From the NCBI RefSeq assembly GCF_019703515.2, contig NC_059385.1:34832001-34896000 (forward strand): DNA of 64,000 nt. Direction: 5' to 3'. Position 1 is the first letter of the stretch; each line of letters starts with the position of its first letter. This document shows positions 50,649 through 62,868 of this stretch, piece after piece. Under the pieces are notes generated by a model. It did no database searches. It was not told the origin of the DNA and worked only from the letters and a program-made list of their open reading frames with translations. A program made the translations under genes and the position numbers. Origin of the DNA: Myxocyprinus asiaticus. Its lineage: Eukaryota; Chordata; Actinopteri; Cypriniformes; Catostomidae.

Positions 50649-51458
50649 ATGTCAAAGAATTCAAAATCCTCTGACTCTGGAGACATTAAAATACACTTAC
50701 GTGCTCGAGCTGAAGCCCCTGAGCAACAGGCCGAAAGCCCGGGACTCAATTTGGCCAATGAAGTGAAAGAGATTCAACGAAGGTCGTTGCTGACTTGGAG
50801 GATCTTGCTGTAATACATCGATTGATCACTGCCATGGAGATGAAATTCACTGAGATGGTTACAAGAATGCCGGATGTTGAGAAACAGATCGATTATCTCG
50901 AGTCACTGGAGAGGGAATTAGCTGCTAATCCGCTAGTGACCAAGACAGACTTGGAAAGCGTTTGGGAAAAGTTGGAAGACCTTGAGAATCGTAACTGGCG
51001 AAACAACGTCCAAATGGTTGGAATTCTTGAGGACGAAGAAGGCCGAGATATGGTGAAATTCCTATATGGGCTCTTCCCAAGTCTGCTCAACACAACAGGC
51101 CACAAGTTGAAAATTGAGCGAGCTCAGAGTTCTGGCTCAGAGATCCGCGGAAGGAGACAGGCCCGGATCAATTTTGGCCAAATTTCTGAGATCATCCGAT
51201 AAAGATCTCGTGTTACGCGAGGCGAGGAATAAAGGAAGGCTTTCTTGGAAGAACCAAAGCATTTTCTTGTTCCCAGACTTTGCGAATTCGACAAGAGAGA
51301 AACATGATCGATTCAAGGAATGCAAGAAACTCTTACATCAACGGAAGGTCGCTTTTGCACTGATGTTCCCTGCCAAATTGAGAATAGATACTAAGGAAGG
51401 CCGCAAAATATTTGCCTGCCCACAGCAAGCGATGCCCTTCATAAAATCAATGGAATGA
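50649..51458 (+). pseudogene. L1 copy C ORF1 (Transposase_22-type), broken
   Basis: MSKNSKSSDSGDIKIHLRAR at 50649, then a frame change near 50780 to LAVIHRLITAMEMKFTEMVT (coiled coil), ERELAANPLVTKTDLESVWE and ENRNWRNNVQMVGILEDEEG. A second frame change near 51120 leads to DKDLVLREARNKGRLSWKNQ and KKLLHQRKVAFALMFPAKLR, ending FIKSME. The most readable of the three ORF1 copies. Confidence 0.92.
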
Positions 51459-51933
51459 GTAAGCCATTGTGTGGTACTCTCTATGCAGCCGAGTGGGCCT
51501 GACTCACTGAACACTCACTTGACTGTCCGAGGAAACTGAGCACCTTTTTTGTTTCTTTTTGTGCTGGTTCCACCTAACGGCTGGAGTTTGTTTTGTGGAG
51601 GAACATGTTCTTTGTGCTTATGTCTCCTATTGGCTGGAGTTTGTTTTATAGATTATTTTCTGTTGTGTAAATCTGTCTCACAAAATGTGTATAGAAGCAC
51701 CAGACTTGAGCAATCCGACGGCAGAGTTGTCGCAGTACATGGACTGTTTGAGTTTAGAGGGATGGACGCCAGTTGGCACTGTCGTGCACGGGGTTACGGT
51801 GCACGTTTTTCTTTTTTCTGTGTTTTTTGTTCGGGGGGGGGGGAGTTCAAGGTTTGATTGTTGCACTAATGTTGGAATGTGGTCGTTATAATTTTATTTT
51901 TGACACACAATCTATTTTTTCTAATATGTCAAA

Positions 51934-52829
51934 ATGTCAAATGTTAATATGAGTGGACTGTCTCTTTCCACGTGGAATGTGAATGGGTTGGGGCACCCCA
52001 TAAAAAGAAGGAAGGTTATTTATTTTCTTAAATGTAAGAAATATGATAGTGTTTCTTCAAGAAACGCATCTTTCCCCACAGGAAGCTGTAAAATTTGGGA
52101 AGATATGGGGTGGACATGTTTTCTTTAGTGCTGGTTCAAGTAAGAGCAGGGGAGTCATTACATTGATAAGTAAACATCTACAATTCAAATGTCTCAAACA
52201 GATTAATGATAAATTAGGAAGAGTCATTGTTTTAGCAGAAATTCAGGGGCAAAGGTTGATTTTGGCTAATATTTACGCACCTAACGCTGATGATCAAGGC
52301 TTTTTAATAGATCCTGAAGGGATGTTGCAAGCTGTTGGCACCCCTCATGATATAATATTGGGAGGAGACTTTAATCTTTTGATGGACTCAGTCCTTGATC
52401 ATAGTGAAGCAAAAGTGTGTAAGCCCCCTAGAGCAACACTGACACTTCACAGGATGTAAAAATTTTGGTCTTACAGATATTTGGAGACTTTTGAACCCAT
52501 CTGGTAGGGACTTTACATTTTTTTCATCAATCCATAAGATTTATTCTAGAATAGATTTATATATATATATATATAAGTCCATTTCATCTGTTGTTATCTT
52601 TGTCTCGGATCACGCCCTGGTGAGTTTAGAGGTGTTGCCACATAGGGAAAAAGAAATCATAAAGTTGCCACTTTAATATATCCCTTTTGCAAAATCCTGA
52701 ATTCCAACAAATGTTAAAGGCTGAAATCAATGTTTATATGGAGACCAGTTGGTCCTCAGTATCCTCTGTGGGCATGGCTTGGGAGGCACTTAAGGCAGTT
52801 CTTAGGGGTCGGATCATACAGTATGCCTC
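51934..52829 (+). pseudogene. L1 copy C ORF2, endonuclease part only
   Basis: MSNVNMSGLSLSTWNVNGLG at 51934, then in shifted frames IVFLQETHLSPQEAVKFGKI, KSRGVITLISKHLQFKCLKQ, ILANIYAPNADDQGFLIDPE, IILGGDFNLLMDSVLDHSEA and SDHALVSLEVLPHREKEIIK. The APE endonuclease motifs (QETH, GGDFN, SDH) are all visible. The linker FQQMLKAEINVYMETSWSSV precedes the break; the RT domain is absent. Confidence 0.92.
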
Positions 52830-52944
52830 AAAGGTGTATAATCGCCTTTACACAATACTAAATGACAGTTTTCATTCTATGACCTTGCTCGATTTAAACA
52901 TGGATCTTATCTGTCTGCACATGACATTTCATCTGTAATTACTG

Positions 52945-53432
52945 GTGCAATAAATCTTAACGCATCATGATATGCATACTCTTCAACTCTGTGGACCTGC
53001 CGGTGGGTCCAAAAGGGGGCGCTATATCGCGAAAAAGGTTTAAAAGTCGTCGTATACATAAGTCAGGCATATAGGGTATCGTTTGAAAGCTTCAAATCTG
53101 ATCTTTTCCAAGATAACCATCACTTCTGCATTTATATTACTTAAAATGACAACACGGAAGGTGATAGAGGAAAAATCTATTTTTCTAGTACTTGCTCCCA
53201 TCTAGTGGAATAAAATAATAAAAATAAACAATTACATGCTTACAAATTCATGATGAATTTTTTTTTTTTTTTTTTATTCATCATAAGATTGTAAACATAT
53301 ACAATATTATTTATGAATAATTTGACATTTTTGGCAGTTAGTTCACAGTATGTGTAAATGGTGAGCTTTTAAATTTGAGTGTGAAAAATTACTGGTGGCA
53401 GCCCAAAAATGCTTCAGAGTCAAAGAGGTTAA
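52945..53432. mobile_element. Possible MITE adjoining L1 copy C
   Basis: CTGTGGACCTGCCGGTGGGT near 52995 and the end AGTCAAAGAGGTTAA at 53415-53433 resemble a dispersed fish element with a TTAA flank (left TTAA at 52957). The ends are not clearly inverted. Confidence 0.35.
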
Positions 53433-54193
53433 GCTTATTTCATGGTTCACCGACTGTTTGTGTGTGTTTGCATCAAGCCATTATGTTATTCTTTCTTCAT
53501 ATCGGATATCTATTGATATAGATATGCATGTAACATATCTATAAGTACCATATTATCTCTATATAACATATTTATATCTTGAATGCATATTATGTAAAAA
53601 TTGTTTTTTTTTTTTTAATATATGCAGCGATACATAAGCCAATCCTCCTTGGTCCTAAATGAATCTGTGATTCTACTGCATGTCTGTGCTGTATAAATTA
53701 GGAATTTTCTGTAAAAACTGAGAATTTTTGTTCGGCATATTTTTTTAAATAATTATGAATTATTCTAAAATAATCAAATCGGACTGAATCATGACCAAAT
53801 TTCAGATTTCATTATGCATCGTAATTGTTAGGTAAAGAATTGCACTCAAATCGAATCATTGTCAGAGCAAATCATTACACCCCTAAAAGGAAAGTCCTTT
53901 TCAGGGATGTGTTCATTCTCACACACTTTTTTTTAGTCAGAATTTTTGTCGTTGAAGAAAATGTCATTGTCATATTCATTCATTTTATTCAATTTTACTT
54001 TTAAATAGCATATAATTTTAGTAGACAAAAGTAAAATACATTTGGTTGACGAACCAAATGTATCATTTGCAAAATGATAAAAACTTGGTATAAATTGTAA
54101 CAGAACAAACTTTAACCAAATATTCAAATATTTTAAAAATATATAAATTACTTACAATTACTTTAATAAGTGAGATTAAACATGAGCAACTGG

Positions 54194-54404
54194 GTAGCAC
54201 TTTATTTAACTGTACTGTTCTAGATTTACATACTATATTATTACAACAACTACAGTAATCACTAGTTACTAACCCTAAACCTAACCCCAACCCTAAACTT
54301 AACCCATTTTAAGTACATGTAGTTACCTAATATTACTTAGTACTTTCTTTGGTAAGTACACTGTAAATATACTAAAAGTACACGTACTGTAAAATAAAGT
54401 GCAA
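54194..54404. mobile_element. MITE with GCACTTTATTT ends
   Basis: Left GTAGCACTTTATTTAACTGT and right complement TTGCACTTTATTTTACAGTA. About 210 bp, non-coding; a type common in fish. Confidence 0.7.
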
Positions 54405-54799
54405 CTGAAAACTGTCCTGAAAACCTAAGCTCCTGAAATGATAGCATATAATGAATATACTAAAGTATAAGCTACTTTTTACAGGTGAATTCCTCACGTT
54501 TAGGCAGTTTAGGATATTGCATTATGTGTACAGCATTTTTAAGGAAACGGCGTATTTACAACGCAAGTTACGCATTCTGACTAGCGTGTAACTTAAAGTT
54601 TGCCTGTTCATTCCCTTCTTTTTCTGTGCAGATGTACGTTGTAATATGAAGTTAATGTTGTGGATAGCAGATTAATGTTGCATAAATAGGATGTGTTTGA
54701 GTGAGGTAATTAATCTGTTAGTAAAGTTCATTGTACAGGTGTTCATCTGGGAAATGCACAACATGCTATGACTGGATTATTTCAAACAATTCTATCTAG

Positions 54800-54800
<1 letters not shown>

Positions 54801-54831
<31 letters not shown>
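54801..54831. repeat. (TA)n microsatellite
   Basis: About 15 TA units in the map3k1 intron. Confidence 0.95.
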
Positions 54832-54835
<4 letters not shown>

Positions 54836-55227
54836 CAGTAAAAGTGCATTGTTGATATATTGCAATGTTATTTTTTTCTCGTCATATTTAACTTTGTGTT
54901 ATAATTAAAACCATTTGAACATGGTCATGATGCGTCTTTTTTATCTCAACTTCGTTATCATTGACAAAATCAAAAAACCCTTCGTCAATGAACATTTTCA
55001 GTAATTTAGTTGACGAAAGTAACATTGCATGCACTGACTCGTTCGTTCACAATAAGACCAGGAATGTGTATTATGAAAGCAAATTCATGCTTTGATTTCA
55101 TGTTGACATTAGCAAGTCTTTAAATCAAATTATAATCTCATGATTCATCTGTGATTGTTACAGGGCCTGTCCACTAGGTGGCGGAAGATTGTTAACTGCA
55201 GGCCAGTCCTGTGGAAGAGAGTTGCAC

Positions 55228-55349
55228 CTGTTAGCGTCTGCACACTTGACCAGTATGGTCTCCACCACGGGCCGCAGCAGCTGCTGTAATCGACTGCGCT
55301 CTGAGTGTGTGTGACAGGGGGTGTACACCAGCATCGCTCGCAGGGTTTT
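55228..55349 (-). CDS. map3k1: MAP3K1 exon ([14 protein letters not shown])
   Basis: 122 bp: 40 codons plus two bases of a split Ser codon. It encodes [20 protein letters not shown] followed by [20 protein letters not shown]. The acceptor is GTTTCAG and the donor CAG/GTGCAA. It is a strongly conserved helical stretch of MAP3K1, continuing directly from VYVAAL of the previous exon. Confidence 0.96.
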
Positions 55350-55354
55350 CTGAA

Positions 55355-58300
55355 ACACAACACAAAAGACTCACAATAGAGATCTTCACAAAAGCAAAAA
55401 CAAACACAAAACAACACTGACACATTCAGGATTGTGGCTTGCATTCAGTAGGGTTTGTAGTGAAATAAAAGGAGGTGGAATTTAACGAATCTGATTTCAA
55501 TCTCGATTCACTTAATGACTAATGTTCGATTGGCAATTTAGTCATTTTGAACAATATACAGTAGAATGGGAAGCCATAGGTCTTTAATGGAAAACACACT
55601 TTTCAACTTGCATGTTATTGTGTGTGCATGTGAGAGAGTTCACTCTGACCACGACTCCCAGAGCGCGCTGGGGAGTGGTGACTGATAGCACACACACAAC
55701 CTCCTGAACGAACACTACACACACACACACACAAATATACACACTTTACCGCAAACACATTCAAAACACTCTATACCTGGCTTAAATAATTCTCCACAGG
55801 CTACTAAAATGACTCCAAGTCAAGTATAAATGGTGAAACATTATGGGATTTGAACTCTGCCACATTTAGTCCATGATACTCAGATTTCATATCAGCTGCA
55901 AAACACACTTCATGACACTACACTGCAGTGCTGTACAGGGCAGCACAACTCTAGTCCCTTGTTGTATATTTCAGTCCCCAGCAACTGCCCTTTCTTGGTG
56001 TGTGTTCGAAGAATACAGCAAAATTCAACTGTGTTGGAAAACCCCAAAAGGACAAAACGCTTGTTGTTTTCATAAAGGCATCTCACTGGAGCTCATGGCC
56101 CGAGGCAAGGAAAACGTCCCAGAAGTCTGTGCTACAAGAGCAATTGCTTTTGAAATGGAGGAGAAATACTGTAGGTTAAGAGAGTAAGACAAAAAAGAAA
56201 CCTTTTCTTTCCAGCTTCAGTCTGCAGATCCCTGCTGTATTCAACCTACCAGCTCTGAAATGAACTTTAAAACTAGCCAGCGTGGTTTGTTGTCCTTTCG
56301 AACTTTGGCACGGCTCAGATAACCTCAGACGGAAATAAAATCTAGACACTGACATGGCCAAATAGACATGGATTTAGATTTGGCCAAAAATGACCAATTT
56401 TTTATTTTACAGCCATAAATGTGTCTTACTGGCCATGACGCTGTATTTTGCATAATTTATATTTACATTTTTGGGCTTTTTGCCATTTTTATTGACAGAA
56501 AAGGAGTCATGTTTCCATTCACAGTATGAATAGAATTTTTGCGAAAAATCTGAATATAGCAAAAACAATTAGCAAAAAAAGCAGCAACCGTCACTTTCAG
56601 AGAAATTGGCACAACATTGAAATTGAAGCCACTGGAGTTCTTTTGTTCAATGTTTGTAATAAATTACTTGGGGTTTAGAGAGCATAGACAAACCCTCTGA
56701 CGGACTTCATATTTGCTTGACAAACTAGGTAATAGCATCCAATCATTTTGAAGACAAGCTTTGGCATTTCAGAAAAACCAGAGCAACGTTTGAGATGTTA
56801 TGCGAGTGAATTATGTATAACGCTTGGCTTGTAGAGGCAGTAACATGACTTTTTGATGCACATCTACATTACTAAAAAAATTCCATAGGACTTTATTTAG
56901 TAAATACAAGTATATCGCAGTTTATGTGAATGTCTTATTATCTGATCAAATAAATCATCCAACTCAAGCAAGTATATAAGTTTTCTATGCATATTTTGGA
57001 TATTTTGTTTGCATTTTTTTATGCAATATTCCAAAATTTGAATAAAAATATGTGGATAGAAACCCAGCTTATAAAATGGTAAGAGAACGCTCTTGGAAGA
57101 AAATGGAAAATTCAGAAAATTTGTATTCTCCACGTATAAATCCCACTTGGGTCACCCGCACAAAAGCTCAAAAAATGTCAAGGGACATTCACAGCCTGCC
57201 AGTCTGCATCAACATATTATATTTATAAATATATACAGTATATTAGTAAAAATACAGTGTTTTTGCCCTTATTAGATTGGAATTAAATCGGTTGTATCAT
57301 TCGCAGCATCATACACTCACTTTAGGCATAAACTATTTATTGCTGCAAAACTCGCAAGGCTCAAGAGTTTGAACCTCAGATGATTAAATCAGGGGTTTTC
57401 AAACTGAGGTCCAGGAAACCCCTCAAGGGGGTGCTAGTGGGTCTATGGAAAAAGTTTCCAGGAAAAAATAAAAATTAAAAAATTAAAAAAGTTAAATTTC
57501 CCGAATTCAACATTGTTTTATTGTGCTTACAAAAGAGTGGTTGGAAATCATGACATTGATCAATTATTTATCCTATTGACCCTTCACTTAGCTCCACCCC
57601 CCCCCGTTACGGTCGCTTGCTCTGACAAACTCTGCAGAACTCCCCATTGGAATGAATGAAAGATTGCCATGAACGGCACGGTATTTGTCAAAATATTCTC
57701 ATAAACGGAATGGATAATATTTTTACATGGGCTGGTATGAAGAGTGACATTGTAATGCATATTTATGTAAAGTTGTTTTGTAAAATAGATTGCTAAATTA
57801 CACAGTAATTTGATTAAAAACTGTGCAGACTGTGAATCAGAATCAAGGCAAACGATTATTAGTCACTTGAAAAGAGAAAAACGTAATTTAATAGCGATTA
57901 CACATCTATTAACATTAGCGTTAGTGAACAGAGCTGTTTATAACGTCTCAAAACTCTCATTTTGATGCTGTGAACTGTTTATTAACTATCACTTTTACTA
58001 TGACTTGAATCAATACATGAATGAATTAACATTCAGTTATTAGCTTTAATTTACCTTGGAGCAAATGTAGGTGTCGTTGCAGATGTTATATGTTCTGTTG
58101 GGAATGAGGGCTGACACACTTTAATCCATAACATGCTCTTCTCCAGGATTATTTAAAGATAATATTTGAAAAAGAAAAACACTGCGTGCATCCTCTCTTT
58201 GTAACTCGTCATTATTACAAATGACCCGGCAACAACATGTTACATTTTTTATTTTGATAAAATCCTGCTTAAAATTACTCAAACACACATTACTTCCATA

Positions 58301-59145
58301 GACTGTCATTGGAAAATAGCAAACGCTTGTCAGAATAATAGCGGCAGGGCAAAAGTTGCTAAAACAGGATTGGTAAGAAGCACTTTTGACAGCAATTGTT
58401 TTTGACAGTAAGAAACATAACCTGCATATAGTTTAGTGATTTTTGTATTAAAACAAATTTATTTAAATTCCCTACTTCCTCATTTTATCTACCTAAAGAG
58501 TTTCTTCTCACCATTGTTGCCTTCATCTTGCTCACTGGGGGTTGAGAGGTATTATTCTCAAAAATGGCTTTGAAACAATATATATTGTGAAAAGCACTTC
58601 AGAAATGAATTGGAATTTGACTGAAAACGTTATTCTTTGGGTTTACAATGGGTAGAATAAATCATATGCTGTTAACCTAATACAAAGTAATTATTTACCT
58701 AATAATATTATAATAATTTGTTTTATTATTTAAACTCTTAATGCAAAATGAAAGAACAAGGGCACCAAGCCATTACTCTGCCTGAATAAAATGAGCTTTT
58801 TATGGTTAATACTCTGGCTTCAGTGGAACCTGTCCTGATGATAAGGTCTAAAGAACATCTGAGTGAAAAGTGCAACACTGGTGCAGTATTGTGCAACCTC
58901 CTGCTGCTGCGCTGAAACCTCTCTGCTACATATGGTCATGACAGGAGCAGTCACACGCTGTGAACACATGTGACTGAAGTGTTTACATGATAAGAGCAAC
59001 AGTCAGGCACGAGACAGCGGTTAAGTTGTGCGTTTATAATGCTTGGAAACAAGCAACACTTAACATGAGCACATAACGACTTCAGAATTGGAATAATAAA
59101 TGTTTTTACAAGTGCTTAAGTAACCTAAATGAAATGCATGCATGT
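55355..59145. other. map3k1 intron, no gene recognised
   Basis: AT-rich; short CA tracts near 55680-55745. GGGGTTTTCAAACTGAGGTC near 57393 resembles a common MITE end. An open frame at 55873-56187 has no family resemblance and no splice support. Confidence 0.4.
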
Positions 59146-59151
59146 AACTAA

Positions 59152-59571
59152 GGGGGCTTTCACATTGGCAATTTAGCTGGAAACAGAGCATGATTTGCAG
59201 AAAAAATTGGCAATATGAAAGCTGTTTTGCGGACCGGAGAGCGGACTGTGGTACCGAACCCGAGACTACCTGTAGGAGGTGGTCTGAGCTCGGTTGCAAT
59301 GGAACTGTGGCACGGTTGGCATGAGTGAGACAGCAACCTGTACTCTGGTCCGCACTTGTTAAAAAAAAGTTAAATAACTTGCGCATGCGTTTTTGCCGAT
59401 GACAAAATGGACGACAGTGTTTTAATGACGCAACTTTGTGATGATGCAAGTTGATGATGGAAAAGCAACGGGGTTCAACAGAATCTGAAAGAGTCTGAAA
59501 CCAGACCAACGCTACAGGGGGCACCGGGAACGATTACACTCGCATTTGGACCACGAGTATGAAAACCACCT
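59152..59571. mobile_element. Harbinger-like MITE
   Basis: Left GGGGGCTTTCACATTGGCAA, right complement AGGTGGTTTTCATACTCGTG, with TAA on both sides (59149-59151, 59572-59574). 420 bp; the open frame on the minus strand is not a known protein. Confidence 0.5.
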
Positions 59572-59901
59572 TAAATTGTGGTGCTCAAAACCAGTATAAA
59601 AACAGACAACGTGCTATTAACGGTATTGGGTTGGGAATCACAAATGCATTCAATTGTTTTACAAATACTGGAACCGAAAATTAAAAACAAACCACTCTCT
59701 TTAGTATTAATGATTATGTGTGATATCATTGTTTTTAATGATGTACATATCCGTTACCGTCTAAAGAAATGTGGTTTAGGGTTTCATGACTCAAAAAGTA
59801 AAATCAGAACCACTAAACTGCTTATGATTCCCATCTCTAGACATTACTGATAATGTAGCATGTGGAAAGTGTGCTATTAATGCAGGCGTGTTGCGTCTCA
59901 C

Positions 59902-60150
59902 CAGTGCCGCAACGTAGACTTTGTAGACAGGGTCTGCGCAGACCATGGACAATACGCTACAGCAGGACTCCACCACCACGTCTCCTGACACCTCCCCTGC
60001 AGCTGTACCCAGCGCTGCTCCAGCCAATGAATGCTCACCATTGGCCAGCAGGAGAGCACCGCTCACGTCATGCGACAGCCGCCGAAGAGCCATTTCTCTG
60101 ATGTTCCAGTTCCGGGAAAAGAGACAGCCCACCAGCTCCAAGCCAAACAC
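59902..60150 (-). CDS. map3k1: MAP3K1 exon (helical region, [13 protein letters not shown])
   Basis: 249 bp, exactly 83 codons, phase 0 at both ends. It encodes [20 protein letters not shown] and, after a variable Ala/Gly-rich insert (residues about 100-115), a conserved [21 protein letters not shown] tail. The acceptor TTTCAG borders 60151 and the donor GTGAGA borders 59901. Known vertebrate MAP3K1 has the same conserved blocks flanking a variable low-complexity loop. This lies in the helical part reported to contain a TOG-like/ARM fold; the exact domain boundary is inference. Confidence 0.96.
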
Positions 60151-60154
60151 CTGA

Positions 60155-60925
60155 AATGTGAAGAGAGAGGGAGCTGGTCAACACTAGCTATGAATAAAAT
60201 GACACCCAAATAGCTTGTTTTTATTCATAGTATTTGCACCAATAAAGAAAGCTTGGTCAGTCCTATTAGCAGATTGTTTTTGATACTGTCATTTTAGAAA
60301 ATATTTTTTTAGCTTGCACTGCATGAAATCACATTTTGTCACGAAAACAGTTCTATTTCATTATTTATTTTTTTCTTGGCAATATTACGATTTATTGCAA
60401 CATGATGACAGTAAAGTACATCTTCCCCTAGCAACTCTCAGAAGTCTACTGTAATGTACAAAAATGACACCTTCTCGTATAGCAAGTATACATCATGTTA
60501 GTATTTGTTGTACTAAATTTAATTTATGCTGCTTTAAATAATAATAATAAAAAAAAGATTAAATTTTTCTTTTGTATTACAGTACTAAGAATATGAATTT
60601 GGGAGGTTAACGTGCTTAATTGTCAAATATCACAATGCAAAGAACTGTAATTGTCTTACAACATGCTTAATTTTCTTTATGCAAAATGCAACTTCTTTCT
60701 TTTAATTTTTTTGATGAAATATGAATTGGATATTTCTATGTGAGATTTACCCGTTAAGAACTTTTGAAATCTTTTTTAGAAGAAAAAAAGTATATTCGAA
60801 ATGGAAATAATTAACGTCTAATAATAATTGCTTCCATTACCAGACCTATACTGATCATCAGATTATATAATATTATATTGTAACAAATAAATGTCATTGT
60901 GTGTATATTTTGCATGTTGAACGCA
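60155..60925. other. map3k1 intron, nothing recognised
   Basis: AT-rich without repeats that I can name. Confidence 0.5.
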
Positions 60926-60926
60926 C

Positions 60927-61110
60927 CTTGATCCAAGGTTCGGCGAGGTCTGAGTATGTTTGAGGGATGTGCTGAACTCCATATTGTGGAAGAGAGAAGT
61001 CGCCATCCTGCCCCGATCTAGAGCTCTCAGCATGAAGAGATGAGGAGGAGGAAGATGCTGTTTGACTTTGAGAGCGGCTTGTGCTTTCCACTGTTGATGA
61101 CTGATCAAAA
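60927..61110 (-). CDS. map3k1: MAP3K1 exon (linker preceding the helical region)
   Basis: 184 bp, beginning with one base of a split codon and ending in phase 0. The encoded segment starts FDQSSTVES, has a Ser-rich run (TASSSSSSLHAES) and ends YSDLAEPWIK. The acceptor is TTGTAG at 61111-61112 and the donor GTGCGT just below 60927. The PWIK end joins directly to VFGLELVG in the next exon. The Ser-rich part is probably a disordered linker. The upstream intron leaves the window, so more N-terminal exons lie beyond 64000. Confidence 0.93.
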
Positions 61111-61114
61111 CTAC

Positions 61115-61764
61115 AATACACACACAGATACGGGTCACGGTCTAACACACTCAAAACAAGAGACTAATACCACAACAAACAACCTTAAATGCATGGGTGC
61201 TTCGCCAATCATTATTACATACCTCGGGATGTAATTTACATAAAATGGATTTACAAAATGCCCAGATAGTGTACAATTTTTCAAAACATTTTCAAAACAA
61301 TTAGAAATTAACAGAATAGAAAATCCTTTGTTATATTCTGATGCTTTATTTTTACTTATTAAAGAGATGCTACATAGAGAACATAAGCTGCACATGTGTA
61401 TTTTCTCAGGCACCTATTGTGTCTAAATAGACGTACAACTTACAGAATTTCAGTAGTCCACCTAAAAGGTAACTGCCTTACAGTATCATACTGTTCATGT
61501 GTTTTAATTGCTATAGCTTACATCCAAACTGCTTTTTCGTCAAATAGCAATGTCAAATGTAAATCACTAAAGACCTGAGGTATGTATTTAAGGGATAAAC
61601 AACACATTTTATTTGTTGCTTTTGTCTTTGCAAAATCAAACTGTATATAAACTGTAACGATACCATTATCATACCTTACGATACCAGCTAATGTATCAAG
61701 ATACCACCCATGTTTAGATGCATTGTTACTTATTTACTACCATTTGCTTGAACTGTTTGTTCAA
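61115..61764. other. map3k1 intron, nothing recognised
   Basis: AT-rich; no exon between the 60927-61110 exon and the Tc1 element. Confidence 0.5.
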
Positions 61765-61911
61765 AATAAACTTAGCAAAAAAAAGAAACGTCCTCTTACT
61801 TTCAACTGCTTTTATTTTCAGCAAAATTAACATGTGTAAATATTTGTACGAACATAAAAAGATTCAACAACTAAGACATAAACTGAACATGTTGCACAGA
61901 CATGTGACTAA

Positions 61912-62868
61912 TGGGGCTTTTCCACTGCACGGTACAGCTCGACTCGACTCTGCTCGCTTTTTGGGGGTTTTCCACTGTGGATAGTACCTGGTACTTTTTT
62001 TAGTACCACCTCAGTCGAGGTTCCAAGCAAGCCAAGCCGATACTAAATGTGACGTCAAAACCCTGCAGATCACTGATTGGTCAGAGAGAATAGTCACTAC
62101 CAGCGTCACTGGATTTGCGACACGGGACATCAACCCGCTAGTTTTAAAGATAGCAACAGCGATAGCAGTATCATTTGTTCACGCGACTTTCGAATTGTAA
62201 AAAGAAATAGCTGTGCGCAAAACCACGCTGTGGTCAATAAACGAGGTGCAGACGTTCCTCTCATTAGCGACGAATGAAAATGCGAAACGAAGAAGTTTCA
62301 GGAAGTGTCTCAGCTGTTGGCCGCACACGGACCACAACAGCCAGAGTGGTTCAAACAGAAGAAAGTGTAAGTGGTTTGACCAAATGGACGCTATCTATGG
62401 CAATAGACTGGCGAGCAATGGGAGGGAGAGTGCCCTGGACTCAGCCACAGCGTTGTTGGAGTCCACGATGGATGATGGTACATTGTTACGTTAACTCTAT
62501 ATTCTGCTTGAAAGCTTCACTTTATTTAGTTGACCAGCTACTGGAAAGCTTACTTCTAAAACAACCAGGCCAATTTAACTGTTACACTTGTGTAAAATCA
62601 CCATGCAAAACTACTTTATACAGCACAATGAAATAGTAGCTAACAACTAATGGTTGTGTTATTGTTTATGGTCAGTAATGATTGTGTCGCATTTAAGATG
62701 ATGTCACGGCAGTAGAGGTGGCGCAACTATGACGATCAGCCTATAATCCCACCCACGTTGAGGCGGCACTAAACTGAAGTGAAAAAGCAAGCTCAGAAAA
62801 GTAAAAGTCAAACCGTAACATGCAGTGGAATGTCGAGTCAAACCGTAACGTGCAGTGGAAAAGTGCCA
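61912..62868. mobile_element. PIF/Harbinger element with TAA target duplication
   Basis: Inverted ends TGGGGCTTTTCCACTGCACG and complement TGGCACTTTTCCACTGCACG, extending about 36 bp with few mismatches. TAA at 61909-61911 and 62869-62871. 957 bp, lacking a transposase. Confidence 0.93.
62213..62494 (+). pseudogene. Myb/SANT-like accessory protein remnant of Harbinger
   Basis: Harbinger elements encode a transposase and a Myb-like DNA-binding partner. Here TTLWSINEVQTFLSLATNEN (trihelix-like start) is followed by a damaged middle (62280-62340), then SGSNRRKCKWFDQMDAIYGN and NGRESALDSATALLESTMDD, typical of that partner. The core helices are lost through a frameshift or deletion, so it should not bind DNA. 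The frame opens with GTG rather than ATG. Confidence 0.75.

Larger units (their letters stand above)
50524..52829 (+). mobile_element. L1-type LINE copy C, 5'-complete and 3'-truncated
   Basis: Begins with the same 5' region as copy A (GCCATGCGAGGGTCGGACGT), holds ORF1, the spacer and the ORF2 endonuclease, then stops at about 52829 after the linker (GGGTCGGATCATACAGTATG). Antisense to map3k1 and inverted relative to copies A and B. Confidence 0.92.
49701..53885. mobile_element. hAT-type element with perfect 8-bp target duplication, later filled by L1 copy C
   Basis: Left end TAGGGTGTAAAAATG, right end complement TAGGGGTGTAATG, flanked by identical AAAGGAAA at 49693-49700 and 53886-53893. 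The element-specific DNA is at about 49701-50100 and 53580-53885; the middle consists of later insertions, mainly L1 copy C. No hAT transposase frame was recognised. Confidence 0.75.
53895..55225. other. map3k1 intron with MITE pieces
   Basis: Words of the TTTAGTTGACGAA type at both sides (54044-54055 and 54996-55018) suggest one decayed element broken by the MITE at 54194-54404. Also a (TA)n tract at 54801-54831 and CTAACCCTAAACCTAACCCC near 54269. Confidence 0.4.

Noticed and set aside
54260..54310. CTAACCCTAAACCTAACCCC as possible interstitial telomere
   Set aside because: Irregular and only about 40 bp; not TTAGGG arrays. It is part of a MITE interior.
59060..59524. Minus-strand frame of 154 codons
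   Set aside because: Lies within the Harbinger-like MITE at 59152-59571 and resembles no protein family known to me.
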